Source: Chaunax sp. Z400
Lineage: Eukaryota; Chordata; Actinopteri; Lophiiformes; Chaunacidae
DNA length: 64,000 nt
Assembly (NCBI GenBank): GCA_037577475.1
Contig: CM075193.1
Span: 6,212,685-6,276,684 of the forward strand
Reading direction: 5' to 3'
Shown: piece by piece, positions 37,520 to 50,013 of the stretch
Layout of the letters: every line of letters starts with the position of its first letter
Numbering within the stretch: the first letter of the stretch is position 1
Made by a program: the position numbers and the translations under genes
Notes under the pieces: model-generated
The model's input: the letters and a program-made list of their open reading frames with translations, nothing else
The model's database searches: none
What the model was told of the DNA's origin: nothing

Positions 37520-39640
37520 GGGAGGGTGGGATGGGAAGGAAGGAGAGAGATCGTCATATATCACATGAACAAATGGAGATTTTCATTTCAACAGAGAATC
37601 TTTACCATTTAATACCAGATTAAAATAAAAGGATTCCAATCAAACAATGTTTTTTTTTTTATTTAATTTGATTTACTTTGCTCATTTTTTCCAAAACAGA
37701 TAACACAATCTCAGCCCATCACTCCTTATATGATTAAACATTTATCACTCACAGTGGACGGCCTGGTGTTTGTTCCCCTCTTCGCTTCATCGGGCTGATG
37801 GTAAATCAAATCTGGGGAATGTCTTTAGCTCATTGCTCATCTTCACGTCGCCTGCCCAATTAAATGGATTCTATTTATCAATCATGATTCATACCCAACA
37901 CTTGCTCATATTTGTCTCAACTGTGATTGATGGGGATCATTATGATGATTAAATTTGCTCTGATTGTGTTCGTAGGACAGCCGTCTCTGTCCTCACAAAG
38001 GACCTTTGTCTGTCCTTCTGTGGATCTGCACTGCTAATTAATTTATCTATCTGTATCCGTGGATGAGGACAAAAATATTAGTTTATTAGGTTTTATTGCA
38101 GGAGGGTCATGTTCACATGTGTGCAGTATCATGTGTGATTTGCCTTTAAGAGAATGGACTCCCTTGCTCCGTTTTCTGTGGAACTGCATGTTTGGTGGTT
38201 TTGGTTTTGGACCTGAGGCGGTGACCCTCAGGTATTTGTTGTCAGCTCTTTTGTTACATATACAGAGTTTCAGAGTGTTCTCAACACCAGGACATTGGTG
38301 AGGAGCCAGGACAGTGTGTGTTTTATTGTCCAGCTTTTATTTTGTTTCTGTTCAAATGCAAGGGCTGGGGGAAAAATTGATTTTCATCCAAGGTACCACA
38401 CTATTTGCTTTTGTAATGAAATTCATGTCGTTAAAGGCAATTTAAGCAGCAGAGTCATTTCTTGATATTCATTATGTTCATTTTGGCTTGTTTATTTGTT
38501 CTGGGAAAAGACATAAAACTGCTCAGATTGGCAACCGAGACAAGAGACATAGATGGAGACAGGCAAAAGGAAATCTGAGGCTGAGACTGAGAATATAGAA
38601 ATACATAAAAAGAAAATACATAAACTAGACTTACAACACAAATTCCCTTCCCAGCTTTGTTTTAAGCTTGCCAGCAATTTGAAAATTATTCAGTAGCTAT
38701 GTGAAAGCACGGGAATGTTCTCCTGAAGAGAAGAATGGTATCCTTTAACATAAAACTTAGATGCAAAAAGTTTCCATCTCGCCACCACAATTTACAGAAG
38801 CACAGATTTACGGACAGAAATACAGTCCTCTACATTGCACACACAATAATATATATATCGTGAATTATTTGAATAATGTATGTGGTGTGGTATGAATCCC
38901 ATTTTCAGAATGTTTTTATTGTTCCATTCCTTTTATAGGGTCGTCTCCCCATGGCCATATATAAACTAAGGAAGGGCTGTTGCCAGAAAGTATAAATCCC
39001 CCAGCTGAGCACTAATTGCATGATTTAAAGCATAGCTGTTGAACACCTCAGAGAGGCCCCACGTTGGGTTTGTGTGGACATTATACAGGCAGACCAGCAC
39101 AGGGACCGGAAGATAAGAAGTTGGGGGGCGTGTATGAAAAGGTCAGGGGGGAGATAAAGGTGGGGGTATGGATGAGTGCAAATGGCTAACGCCTTCCTGA
39201 TTAGATTAACAAACAACCAAAGACCCTCCTTTCCTTCTCCTCTTCTCTGTCATGTGTATTTCCCGTTTAGTCGCTCATGTCTATTTATCTTTTCACAGTA
39301 TATTAAATTGCACGTAATATAAATTATATAAAGTGCTGTGGTACATGATTCCCTGTGTTGTGTGACCTGCAGACCAAATATCACATCATTTCACTTTTAT
39401 CTATCTGTTGTAAAAATAATAAGACTGCCGCCTCCCCTCTTGTCTGGCCTCAAGGAAGTAACTCATTCTGGGAGGTCATTGGTCAGTTTTAATGGGATGT
39501 TGATGACAGAATCATGAGGGAATAAAAAGGGTCAGGGTCACATTTCAGATGTATTTTTCTCAAATTTAGCATCAACTAAATTCAAAATATAACTATATCT
39601 TTTTTTTCCTCTGGCCATACTTTGCCTTTTTGGTAAACTG
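36160..39640. other. Gene-free flank with homeodomain-motif-rich stretch
   Basis: No gene is supported. 37,780-38,050 is repeat-free and rich in ATTA/TAAT cores, with ATCAATCATGATTCAT near 37,878 and TGTGATTGATGG near 37,920, both resembling PBX-HOX sites. The remaining sequence shows only the AC tract at 37,471. Confidence 0.45.
37471..37516. repeat. (AC)n microsatellite
   Basis: About 22 pure AC units run from the end of ACACAGGAAACC to ATACAGGGAGG. The short ORFs that cross it on both strands are repeat translations, not genes. Confidence 0.95.
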
Positions 39641-39649
39641 CCACCGACG

Positions 39650-40090
39650 TTCTTTGACCATTCTGTAAGTTATTCTGTGAGTTATTTGAAGATGACATTA
39701 CCCCCCAACATTGGTGATCCTAGATTAGTGGATATTGTTTCAGATACAGTATATTCTATGGAGAAGATAATCAGCCTTCAGAGACACCTCAAACAACAGG
39801 TCTGCATGGAAATCACACAAAATAAAATTAGTATAAAATTCAAAATATCAAAAGGCTCAACTATGTAATATGGTTGATATGTGTGTAAAGTTTGGTGATG
39901 TTTAGTTTACCAGATATGCTCTAGAGATTCAGACTCAACCTAAAAATCCTGTTTCCACAGAAACAACAAAAAATAACATTTGTAGAAAATTCAAAATGTC
40001 AAAAAATGCAACTACTTACTAGAGTTAATGTATTAAAAAAATTATTATGGACGGATGGACATACTAACTATATCGCCCTGTGTTTTTAAT
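39650..40090. repeat. Degenerate tandem repeat, same family as in the fgfr2 intron
   Basis: AAATTCAAAATATCAAAAGG (39,836) is repeated as AAATTCAAAATGTCAAAAAA (39,988), about 150 bp on. The copy ends GGACGGATGGACATACTAAC, then TATATCGCCCTG, as in other copies of this type. The sequence is A/T-rich with no ORF of note. Confidence 0.5.
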
Positions 40091-40744
40091 GTAAGGGCAT
40101 AAAAACTGGAGAAAAAAAATCAAGGAAGTCAGATTAAAGAGTTTGCAAGCTAAAACTTTCTGGAGATGCTCTCTTGTCACTCGTACTAAGTGCTGGTCCT
40201 GGAGGGGTTCTAAAGCTCCCACAATCCACCTCACCACACTCATGAGGCCTGGAAAGACCATAAAGCCTTTTTACAAGGTGACATGACATTAAAAACGAAG
40301 GAAGGACAGAGAAAGACGGAGGTAATAGTCAGAGAAAAAATCAAAACCTTTCTCATTTGCACCCTTTCTTTCTCTATTGTTTGCGCTTGTGCTTTCTCAT
40401 TTTGTGTTTGCGCGCGTGTGTGTGTGTGTGTTTCGAAGAATGAAAATGTGTGTTCAGATGTGTGTTTGAAGCAGCATGGCTGGTTTGAATGGGTGGGCTG
40501 GTGAGCCGTTCCTTGTCTGCCATCACCCATGTCCACTTACACACACTCTGGGCCTCAGTGGGAATGAAGAGGGGATTATGGCTCTGACTGATCCTGGAGG
40601 GGCACGCACTTAACACTACTGTAAACAACAGGGCCATTTGAGTGGTTCACACCAAGTTGAACTTCAGAGGTGAAGGCTAAGGGACACGGTCGGACAGTAT
40701 ATAGAGGTTAGTGGTGGTTTTATGAAGAGTAGCCTATCTGATAA

Positions 40745-41050
40745 AAGAAGTAAAGCAGTGGTGGTGGGGAAGTAGGTAAGTTAGTAACATACATTAATGA
40801 GACATGAATGTGTAGAGAAGGAGAGGGAGAGGAGGAGAGAGAAGCTCAGTGCATCATGGGAAGTCCCTCCGCAGTCTAAGCCTATAGCAGCATGGCTAAG
40901 GACTAGCCTATGCCAGCCTTAATTATAAGCTTTATCAAAAAGAAAAGTTTTAAGCCTAGTCTTAAATGTAGAGAGGGTCGCCTTAAAACTTTCCTTTTTA
41001 TAGAGGCTTCCATCCGGACCACGAAGCCTTTTGACATAACGGGAAAAAAT
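40745..41050 (+). mobile_element. Abundant teleost interspersed element, copy 2 (fragment)
   Basis: AGAAGGAGAGGGAGAGGAGG, GCATCATGGGAAGTCCCTCC and CTAAGCCTATAGCAGCATGG, then AAGCTTTATCAAAAAGAAAA, match the second half of the copy at 45,530-45,740 with about 80% similarity by eye. Only this part is kept. Confidence 0.7.
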
Positions 41051-41099
41051 ATAGATAGCCTATTTTGAATTTTTGTCATCAAAGGGATTTTGAACAGAC

Positions 41100-41540
41100 A
41101 CGGTGCAGCTAGCTCAGTGGAGCACCTGGGTCCTAAGACTGCTGGGCCTTACTGCTACAAGGCTGCTACAATAGGCTGCTAACATACAGTATGCTGTTAG
41201 CATATGCGTGGCGTATGTTGTCAGCTATGTTAGGCCCTTTTGTGTTTTCTGGGCTCTCCAAGAACCTTTCTAATTTTTACTGTGTTTATTTTTATAATCT
41301 AGGCAATGACTGCAGTTGATAGCAGAGACTGTTGGACTCTTCTGATCTATTATATGTCCTTATTCTACTGCTATACGCTGTGAAAGTTAAACAGCAGTGA
41401 CCACTGTTGTTGCTGGACCGCTGCCCACTGTTCAGGGCACCTCTCCTCCCCCTTACTGCACTCTATGTCATTGTTTATGTATTGTACAATGCCTTGCTGT
41501 AAAACCAATTGGCCTACGGGGGAAAAAAATAAAGTATAAA
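41100..41540. repeat. Retroposon-like remnant with AATAAAG tail
   Basis: GCAGCTAGCTCAGTGGAGCA near 41,106 has the look of a tRNA-type A box. A tail AATTGGCCTACGGGGGAAAA, then AATAAAGTATAAATTGAAGT at 41,508-41,555, resembles the 3' ends of fish LINEs and SINEs. The link between the two parts is a guess. Confidence 0.3.
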
Positions 41541-41559
41541 TTGAAGTTGAAGTTGTTTT

Positions 41560-44500
41560 TAGTAATGATGGCCCTAAGAAACATCCAAGTCTTAAAATGA
41601 ACTTTTTTAATAAGAGTTTATGTGGGCCGCCAAGGGGTGAGAAAACTCATTATGTGGGATGGTTCAAGCTGTTGTTGGGAGGCTTGCAACTCACGCAAAA
41701 GCAAAGGGAGGAGATGATGATTTTTTTGATATATTGATCAATCATTGAGCTACATGCCCATGCCTATCGACCTATGACTTATTTTTTATTTCAAACTCTG
41801 AGGTGGTCCCTGCAGGGTCTGGACTTCAGTTCTTTTGTTTGTTTTTCTCTCCTTTCAGCTAGGGAGGCTTCAAGGATTCAACATAGCGGCCTTACTCAGA
41901 GGAATAAGATAGTCTGGTCCAGGAGAAGGAACACTAGAGATGGGGTTTAGTGATGTTTTTGCGTGACAGAGGTTCATATAAAAAGATTTTGCTCCATGAT
42001 TTGTTTGACTTGGGACAGCTCCAGCTGAGGATTTTTTATTTCTGTGGCAGGAGTTGGGGGATGGGGAGCCTACCCCACTAAAACACCCGCCACAATATGG
42101 TTCACATTTTTCTCCCTTATACTAAATGCACCATGAATTATCTCGCTTGCCAGTTGAAAGGGAAATTTTTGGTTTCATCTTATATGCAGCAGTGTGGTTA
42201 AAATGCAGCATTAAGATCTGCACTCTATACATTCCAGAGCCCAAATCTGAAGCTACATGAGTCTGACTGCCAGGACCCTCACTCTGGCACTCTGCACCTC
42301 TCACTCCTTCAGACCTACTTTTCCTGCACTATAAAGGTCTGGATCCAAAAGGTAAACAAACCCAATGAAATAAAAAAGTGAGTCAGGAGTCTGGCTGTCT
42401 CCGTCTCTTTGCTTAATTGTGTGTGCAGCTCCATTTAGTGTGCTGATCATTCCAACTTGCCACTGCTGAGGACAGCCAGGGAGCAGAAGTTCATAAACAT
42501 AATAAATCACTTTTGATGATAGTGACTCATCTCACCTGGTTTGTTCTTTATTTTTTATCTTTTCAGTCTTTACGGCCTGCCAAATGCAACCTGAGCAGGT
42601 TTCTATATGCAAATCAAACCGCTATCATCATCAGAATCATGCAGTACACTCATAAACAAGCCAGATCATGTTCATGGATTTGTTTTAGAGGTTTATGCAG
42701 TGAGGTTTCTGTCCTGTGCTCGATGCTCAGTGTGAGGCCTCTGCGACTCTCCCATGGGAACAGGCCTTAGAGTTAAGGCTCCACAGCCAAGGAATTTCAG
42801 CAAAGCTCCAACAGTTTATTTTTGCAGTCCTCTGTGCTGTGTCTCAGCCTACCCTAACCAACTCAGCCCAGCCTGGCTCTGTGCAGCTCATGGAGCAGTT
42901 CAGGAAGGGCCGTCACACCAGATGGTAGTCCAGTCCCTGCCAGCAAGAGGGTCTGAAGGCCTGGCTGCTGGCCTAGAACCACAACCTCTGACAGGCTAAA
43001 GCCTCGGGTCCTTCTAAACCAGCACAAAGCACCTTTTCAGGGGCCCTCTCTCCTTTGCTCCCCCCCTCTCACTGCTCAGCCAGGGGCCAGCCACCTCATG
43101 GAGCCTGGAAGGGAGTGTATTCACAGCAGAAATGGGCTCAGGTTCAAGCAGTGGATTCATATGTTCCTTGGACAGTTGGAGAAGACAAGACAGACTGTCA
43201 AGACATGAGTATGTAATATCAGAATATACCCAAGTTTATTGTGTTTTGAAGCACAGCAGACGATGTATTATTGATCAGGAACACATGATCCGTGATTCAG
43301 AGCGAGACTTACTACAGCAGCTTTAACTCACTCAAGAGCACAAACTCCTTCCTGGAAAATGTGAGAAATGGACAAACGTGACGGGCCTAGAGGAGATGGA
43401 TGCTAACCTGTGAGTGAACCCAAACCCTACAGCGAGTCTGAGTTAAAGCCTGCAGCACAACTTGAACTGTTTGTCCTTCTCTGTGCAAGTATGAACTACC
43501 TCAACCACAGCGCTCTGCCCACACCCTTCATTGTCTTTGAATGAAAAAGAAACAATCCATAATGTTACTTCACTATTGGCAGACAGTGGCAAACCTGAAG
43601 AAAGAGAGGCACAGAGGCAAGACGTTGTAGAACTAAAGGGCTTTGAGCTAAGCGATTAAGTCAGGAGCTATAATTATCCAGTCATGCCTGGGCAGGACAG
43701 AGCAGGGTCTTGTTGTTTCTTAGCAGACAGGCAGGTATAGAGGCATGTCACTCATTGCCAACTTTTATTTAATGGCCTCCTTACTGTAGAGAATGAGAAA
43801 CAGAGAGAGAAGTTTCCTCTCTACCTGCCCCCTAACTTTCAGCAGCACACAATCACTCGGACCACTCAAGCCAGAGAGGTTGAAGGTGAACCAAGGGGGA
43901 AAAAAAGAGGGGGGTAGATGCAAACACAGGAAGAGAAAGAACCAACAAAAACACTGAAGGAATATTTGAAATTGACAAATTGAGTAGAGGGGGGGGGGGG
44001 GGTGAAGAGAAATGAGCTACGTTCACATTCAGAGAAACAGTGACCTTCTTGTTGGCTGGAAAGAGTGATTCAGGTGAAAAGGGGAGGAGGATCTTATGGT
44101 GATTTATATCCCGTCTGTCAACATGGCATTGTCATGGAGATCATTCATCATTTAGATTGTGAAAACAGTCCACCTGACAATGGTAGGCGCCAACATTTGC
44201 AGCTGAGTATGCACAAAATCTACTCCTAAACTCTGGTGGGACTTTTATTCAGTGCATCTAACGTGGGACCTAGAGGTGTTGGGAGACCCTCAGAATGACT
44301 TGGAGTTGAGTATTTTTAAGATTTGAATGCCTGCTAAGGAGGCCATTTTTACTCTGAATCATACATTTGACAATTCGCTCTTCTACTTTCACTGTTGGAC
44401 ACTAAACAACCTCCCTTTTCAATCAATCATAACCTCCCCTCTTCTACTTCCTGCTCTCCCCCCCTGCTCTCCTTGTCCTGTTCCCCTTCCCCCAGCACCA

Positions 44501-45095
44501 GTGTATGTTTGTGTGTGTGTGTGTGTATGTTTGTGGACTCGTGGGAGCCATAGGTCTGACGAACTGCCCTCCTGCACAGTTTCAAATAAACATCATTTAT
44601 GGGCACTCTTTTTTTTACAAGACTCTTTTTTTTTCTCTGAGTGGTTGACAGTAAGTACTGCATGTACATTGCAGTATATCTCCATGTAGTCTGTCTCCTG
44701 ACACGGAGGCCAGAGGAGGCAACAACTACACACTAACAGCCACCTTTCAGTCCTCCTGTCAGTAATATACTGCACTCTCAGTGTAGCTTGGGAGAAGAAC
44801 TTAATTTAGTTGTTTGCTATTTTCTTTTTCTTTTTTCAAGACAAATTCAATAAAGAGTAAAACCAAGTAACATAATAATATAAATAAACTGTGGAGACTC
44901 TGCTGGGACCCTTGTTTGGCCAGCTGTCAACAAAGCATGAGAGAAAAAACGATAAAATCCAATAATGAACATTATCTATCTTTTAAACTTCTACGTTTAC
45001 AGTAAGTAATCCTCTTCTATCTTAAAACCACAAACACTGATTGAATTAAATGAGCACAGATTCGACACATTAAAATCAATTTACTATAGTTTTCA
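41560..45095. other. Gene-free flank
   Basis: No gene is supported. Simple repeats: a G run of about 14 at 43,988-44,001 and a GT tract at 44,509-44,527. The 120-codon ORF at 44,327-44,689 runs through the GT tract and has no domain. Confidence 0.5.
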
Positions 45096-45099
45096 GCTT

Positions 45100-45760
45100 G
45101 TCAAGTCAAGTCAGTTTTATTTGTAAGGCACCAAATCACAGCAAAAGTTATCTCAAGGCACTTTCCAAAAAGAGCAAGTCTAGAATGATGTATCCCGACT
45201 GAAGGTGGTCGGCCTTCTGCTTTGACTGGTTGAAAGAGAGAGAGAGAAAGAGAATTGGGAGAGAGAGAGAGAGAGAGATGGGGGATTGAGGAAAAGAGAC
45301 ACAGACATGTGCAGCAGCAACAATAACAGCTGTAATAATAGAAAGCTTGCAATTAGTAGTATTTATAATAACAACACTAGTAATAATCATCATCATCATC
45401 ATCATAATGATAATAATAATAATGTCAGTGGGTGTGAACCATGATCCCAGCAGTAGACCCAGTCTCAGTCCGTGAGAACCTGTGGGACAAGAAGGCATTA
45501 AGACTCTGGGGAAGAAGTCTAGTTAGTTACATGCATTTATGAGACATAGATGGGTAGAGAAGGAGAGGGAGAGGAGGAAAGAGGAGCTCGGTGCATCATG
45601 GGAAGTTCCACAGCGCTCTAAGCCTAAACCAGCCTAAATTATAAGATTTATCTAAAAGGACATTTTTAGGCCTATTCTTCAACGTAGAGAGGAGCCCAAT
45701 AAGTGAAGGCTCTGGCTTCCATTCTGCTTTTAGAGACTCTATTCTCTCCTATTTTTATTG
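45100..45760 (+). mobile_element. Abundant teleost interspersed element, copy 1
   Basis: It starts TCAAGTCAAGTCAGTTTTAT and continues AAGTTATCTCAAGGCACTTT. A degraded GGTCGGCCTTCTGC...GGTTGAAAGAGAGAG segment follows, with a GA-rich tract (45,231-45,276) and AAT/ATC runs (45,383-45,424). Then comes a block AAGGAGAGGGAGAGGAGG...GTGCATCATGGGAAG...CTAAGCCTA. Parts of it recur at 40,745-41,050 in the same orientation, and its first part recurs at 30,870-30,955 in the opposite orientation. That shows a dispersed repeat. From memory it is one of the commonest fish repeats; I cannot assign the class. Confidence 0.7.
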
Positions 45761-45899
45761 GGAAGCCCATTTACAATCTAGGAAATGTTTAAAAGACAAT
45801 ATTTACCAGGTGGCGAGATCCCAACAAGACATTGTTGAGTTTGTTGGAATTGTGGGAGCCAGTGTTATGGGTATTAAAGCCATATTAGGGGTCAGGATA

Positions 45900-46230
45900 T
45901 CCAACCAGTTCTCATCCCAGGTCATCTGATCCCAAAACTTTATCCCACACGCCTCACGTCTGATCCAGACGCTAAAGGTACGCTTAGACGTCTGTTTGGA
46001 ACGCGCAAAGCCTTTTTTTCATAAAACGTTTTAAGAAGCAACACTTTGGTTAATTTTAGGCACAAAAACTACTTGGTTAGGCTCAGAAAAAGATTGGTCA
46101 AATATGGTTTCACACGGGATACAAACCTTTGGCCCCTGGGTGAAAGTTGTGTGCGTAACACACCATTCAACCCCATTAAAACTCAACCTCCTCTCCTCTG
46201 CAGTTGCTCTTATGAGCTCTTGGCGACACA
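45900..46230 (+). repeat. Interspersed repeat, common teleost type
   Basis: The phrase TTAGGCACAAAAACTACTTG, then GTTAGGCTCAGAAAAAGATT, then GGTTTCACACGGGATACAAA and CCTGGGTGAAAGTTGTGTG matches, from memory, a family found many times in percomorph genomes. The copy is decayed and its ends are not sharp. No coding capacity is visible. The class is unknown to me. Confidence 0.55.
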
Positions 46231-46234
46231 GATT

Positions 46235-48480
46235 TGGTTGAATTGGAGGTGGTTCAAAACCGGGTTCATCTTATCCAGATGCATCTGGATGACACGGTGA
46301 AGGATGTGACAAAAGGTGTTATTTGTCTCCCCGAGAATGAGAGTGGATTTAAATTTGAACAACTCTCGCTGAAAATGCTACATGATCTCTGCACCCTTTT
46401 AATCCCAGTTTTGTATCAAATTCAACTTTGTCTTAGTCACACACTCGGTCATAAACCCAAGTAAATCTTTTTGCTACATGAGGCATGATGTGTTTGTGTA
46501 GAGAGTTAAATAAAAAATCTTGCCATTGGAAAACCCATGTTTGACACCTTGGCAGGACATTGTTGGTGTGCGTCAGGGTTCATGGCTTTTGATGTCACCA
46601 ATGATATCATTACTTAAAGACAAGACGGGGGGGTAGGGCTGGCTGTTAGTGTTGTGATTGGCATCACTGGGCGGGGAACTTAGCTCATTTAGGACACACC
46701 CAGTACTGTAAGACATGCCATCCCATGTTATTTTGCAGTGCGTGTAGAGATCAACACTAGCATGAGCGCAACCCTCTTAAATCTGACTCAACAGTATTAA
46801 CTGGGGCACATTATTCCAAAAAAACAAAACAAAAAAAAAACTGTCTAAAGTCTGCTCAAAGATGTTGGTTCTGGCAATTCCACCCTGTGAGCCTCCTTTA
46901 AACAGTTTAGTTCCAGCTCTTCTTTTTCCACTGATTACACTCCAAGAGCTGTTACCTCAGACCTTTAGACATAGCAAAGTCAGCATATAAACAAACGGGA
47001 AGTGGATTCTGTGAATCACAATTGCGCCGACACAATTGCACCATTAGTGAAAATTTAGAAGATCCCAGAGGGAAACAAAGCCACACACGTCCTCGCTCAC
47101 ACACGCACAGCAGTCCCACACACAAACACACACTTGACTTGTTTATCCTTCCATGCAGAACCAGACATGGTGCCTTGATAGGCCTTAATCAAACACAAGA
47201 AGTCCCCTCCCTCTTATGAGCACTGACCTAGCGATGAACCATTCATTATCGGCGACTCAATGCAAAAGGTAGTTTGAGGCGTCCAGCCTTGAGAAATACA
47301 TACTCTAACCCCATTGGTCGATGGCAAAGGGTTTAGTGAAGTATCTGCTTCAACTGCAGAAAATAAAATAACATGATTAACCTGGGGTGCACCGTAGCAG
47401 ACAGATGCCTTCAACCCAGAAATGGGACTTTGGTTCCCTTGTTAGAGCCTCACTTATTAAACAAGGCTGGGTTTTGGTGAGGGGAGAGAGTCAGCAGGAT
47501 TAAGTCATGGGTATAGCGGTCACCTGGCAAGCTTTGCTAAACCTTAAGTCACCCTCTAACTACAACGCACAGCCTCTCACCCTCTGACCCCCTCCTCCTA
47601 TCCCGGGGTTGGTGGGGTCTTATCTCCAGTGAATGTGGGCTCCTCTGGCTTTACAAAAAGCCTCATGTTGACATTCCAGAGGACCGAGCCTTGTGCAAAC
47701 ACACCAGGCCCCACCAGATGGCGAGGCGAGGGAGGACAGGGCCAGGACGAAGGACACGGAGGAGGACTAGGAAGGACAGGAAGAAACAACAGGATCAAAA
47801 TAAAAGTTACTTTTATGGTAAAAATGTCAGGCTACCCTACCAGTTCATCAGACTGTCACGCTGCCACGGTCTATCCTCTGTCGAATTCATTTCAGTGCAT
47901 GCACTACTGAAAAAAAAGGTGGTCTTTTAGTGGCCTCCAGCTTCTGCTCCAACTTGCTAAAGCCATTCAAAGCTAATATTTGGGGGTCAATGGGTTAATC
48001 TCGAGGGCATTAGGCAATTGTGGAGTAAAAAGCCCTCAAAATGAAAAACTCATTTAAGGCTTAGACTTTGCGTGGTGGGTTATGTTTATCAGTGGAGGTC
48101 AAGAAGTTATCCCTGCTCCGTGAGTCCTTGGGGCGTTTGTGTTTGGGGGGAAAAAAACACCTGAATGCATTCATACTGCAGTGAATGCATGACAGCAAAC
48201 CTGCATAGCAAATTAACAGCCATGGTTTTAACTTGGCCAATTTAACCATACATCATATATTTTAAAGGATTTAACAGTGCCGCATATAAAAAAGAGTCGT
48301 GCATAGAGAGATACAATATCATCTTTAAATGGCGATTTGGGTGTTTATTAATGTAAATGCTTTATGTGAATCATATTGTTATTGATGTAATAATATGTAA
48401 TGTTTTGCTTTTAAAGCTATAAAGCTCTTTACTGAGAGTCATCTGCTTTAAAGCAGTTATTTGCCTCCACATGATCACTA
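46235..48480. other. Gene-free flank next to fgfr2
   Basis: No gene is supported. An 18-bp perfect palindrome is at 46,273-46,290. From about 48.2 kb the sequence becomes A/T-rich and repeat-free, leading into the candidate enhancer. Confidence 0.5.
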
Positions 48481-48484
48481 AATG

Positions 48485-48605
48485 ATGACTGAGGTCATAG
48501 GTCACCCATCTATTTATTTACCCATTATCAATATGTAAACAAAAGTGATGATGTGACAGAAAGGCTGTAGCTTATAGTAAGGCTCCATTGTTTATCATTG
48601 CTCAC
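48485..48605. promoter_or_regulatory. Candidate enhancer: DR1 plus FOX and SOX sites
   Basis: AGGTCA-T-AGGTCA at 48,492-48,504 is a perfect direct repeat with one-base spacing, the optimal site for RXR-type heterodimers, HNF4 or COUP-TF. TGTAAACAAA near 48,534 fits a forkhead site and CCATTGTTTA near 48,585 a SOX site. The surrounding 48.2-48.65 kb is non-repetitive and A/T-rich with many ATTA cores. It lies about 1.4 kb past the fgfr2 poly(A) site. The function is inferred from motifs only. Confidence 0.4.
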
Positions 48606-49944
48606 ATCAGGTAGTCAGCGCAGTATTTGTCTGACATAAATGCAATGGTTGCTCAGAGGGCACCTTGTCATAAATGAAACAAACAAATCCTTTATTTGGT
48701 CTCCTCAGAGTTTACCCCTCCCTGCTGCCTGCCTGTATGCGTGTGCCATCAGTCTACAGCACAATAGACAGCCATTCTGATATAAGTGTGCAGCAGTGTG
48801 GATATCCGGCTGCCTATCTCTCCACTCCTCCCTTTAATGAGGGTGTATGGTGCTGTGGTTTATCCTGCCGCTCTTTCTTTCCGATCCCCCTCCACTCCTT
48901 CAGGGCTGCAGATACTTTCTTCCCTCTTATTCTGTGGAAAAAGAGGCAATGTTTTCTGACATTTCCCTCCAATCCCTTTTCAGGTTCCGGAGGCATGAGG
49001 GGACACGTCTTATAGAGGAACCGGTGTGTGTGGGGGGGGCCGAGTGGGTCTATGTTTATTCAGAACAAGTTAAAACCTGATAATAGAGGGGTTTGTTTTT
49101 AGAACATGTTTTTAATTAACAAGGTGAGTAACTTTGCCAAGAGCCCATATTGTTGCTCTCATTTTGTTTCAGTGTTGTTGTCAGTTGGTCTGTCAGTTTG
49201 TCCACCGCTTCAGTCTAGACTCAGATATTTCAACCAGATGTATTACACAGACATTCATGGTGCCCAGAGCACAAGCTGCCAATATCAGTCGCATTTGCTA
49301 ATAGATCAAGTTTGGTTAACTCACATCAAATTGACTTACATCAAATAAAAGATAATGAAGGGCTCACTCTGTTAAATTAAATCTGTTCTGATAACAGAAA
49401 AAAAGGAAATCAATCAGTCCATCAGAGTCTCTATTAGTCGACCAGGAGGTCAAAAGAGACTCTTTGTCTGATCAAATTCAGACACAGCCACACTATCATT
49501 ATCATGATAGTGAGTTCATTGTTCATTAACAAAATACATTAACAGGGACGGCTGGTAACTAACCTGATTACATTTGTGTTGAGGTTAACAGTTTTGAATG
49601 AAGCTGGCTCATCAAAGAAAAACAAATACACCTTTCTCATCAGGATAAACTAGCCTGAAATACAGAAAATGTAGTTTATGCACTTGTTGAGCCCTTTCAG
49701 TTTTGTCTAGTTGCTTCGAATTAATTGCATAGTTAAAAATCAGTCTGTTTGCAAAGTAAGTAAAGAATTGAAGCATACATGCAAAACCCTTCTCCTAAAA
49801 AGTACTGAATACTTAATGTCTGCTAATTCGTCTTGGTGCATATCAGATACAAAGAAAACATAATTTTTGTTCAGTTTAATGATATATTTTTCCAACTTCA
49901 AAATTCAGTTATCTCTGCCAGTCATTCAAAAATGCACTGACTGC

Positions 49945-50013
49945 ACACTTCGTACAACTTAAACACCCAACAAAGTCAGAGATTAGGACAAGAAAATGTT
50001 TCCATCATTTATT
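49945..50013 (-). terminator. Candidate poly(A) signal with GU-rich downstream element
   Basis: On the minus strand AATAAA spans 50,013-50,008. About 40 bases downstream comes a GU/U-rich run, TTTGTTGGGTGTTTAAG. That is the expected order for cleavage and polyadenylation, with cleavage near 49,985-50,000. Confidence 0.55.

Noticed and set aside
43987..44001. G-quadruplex from the poly-G run
   Set aside because: A homopolymer of about 14 G is more likely a slippage tract than a regulated structure.
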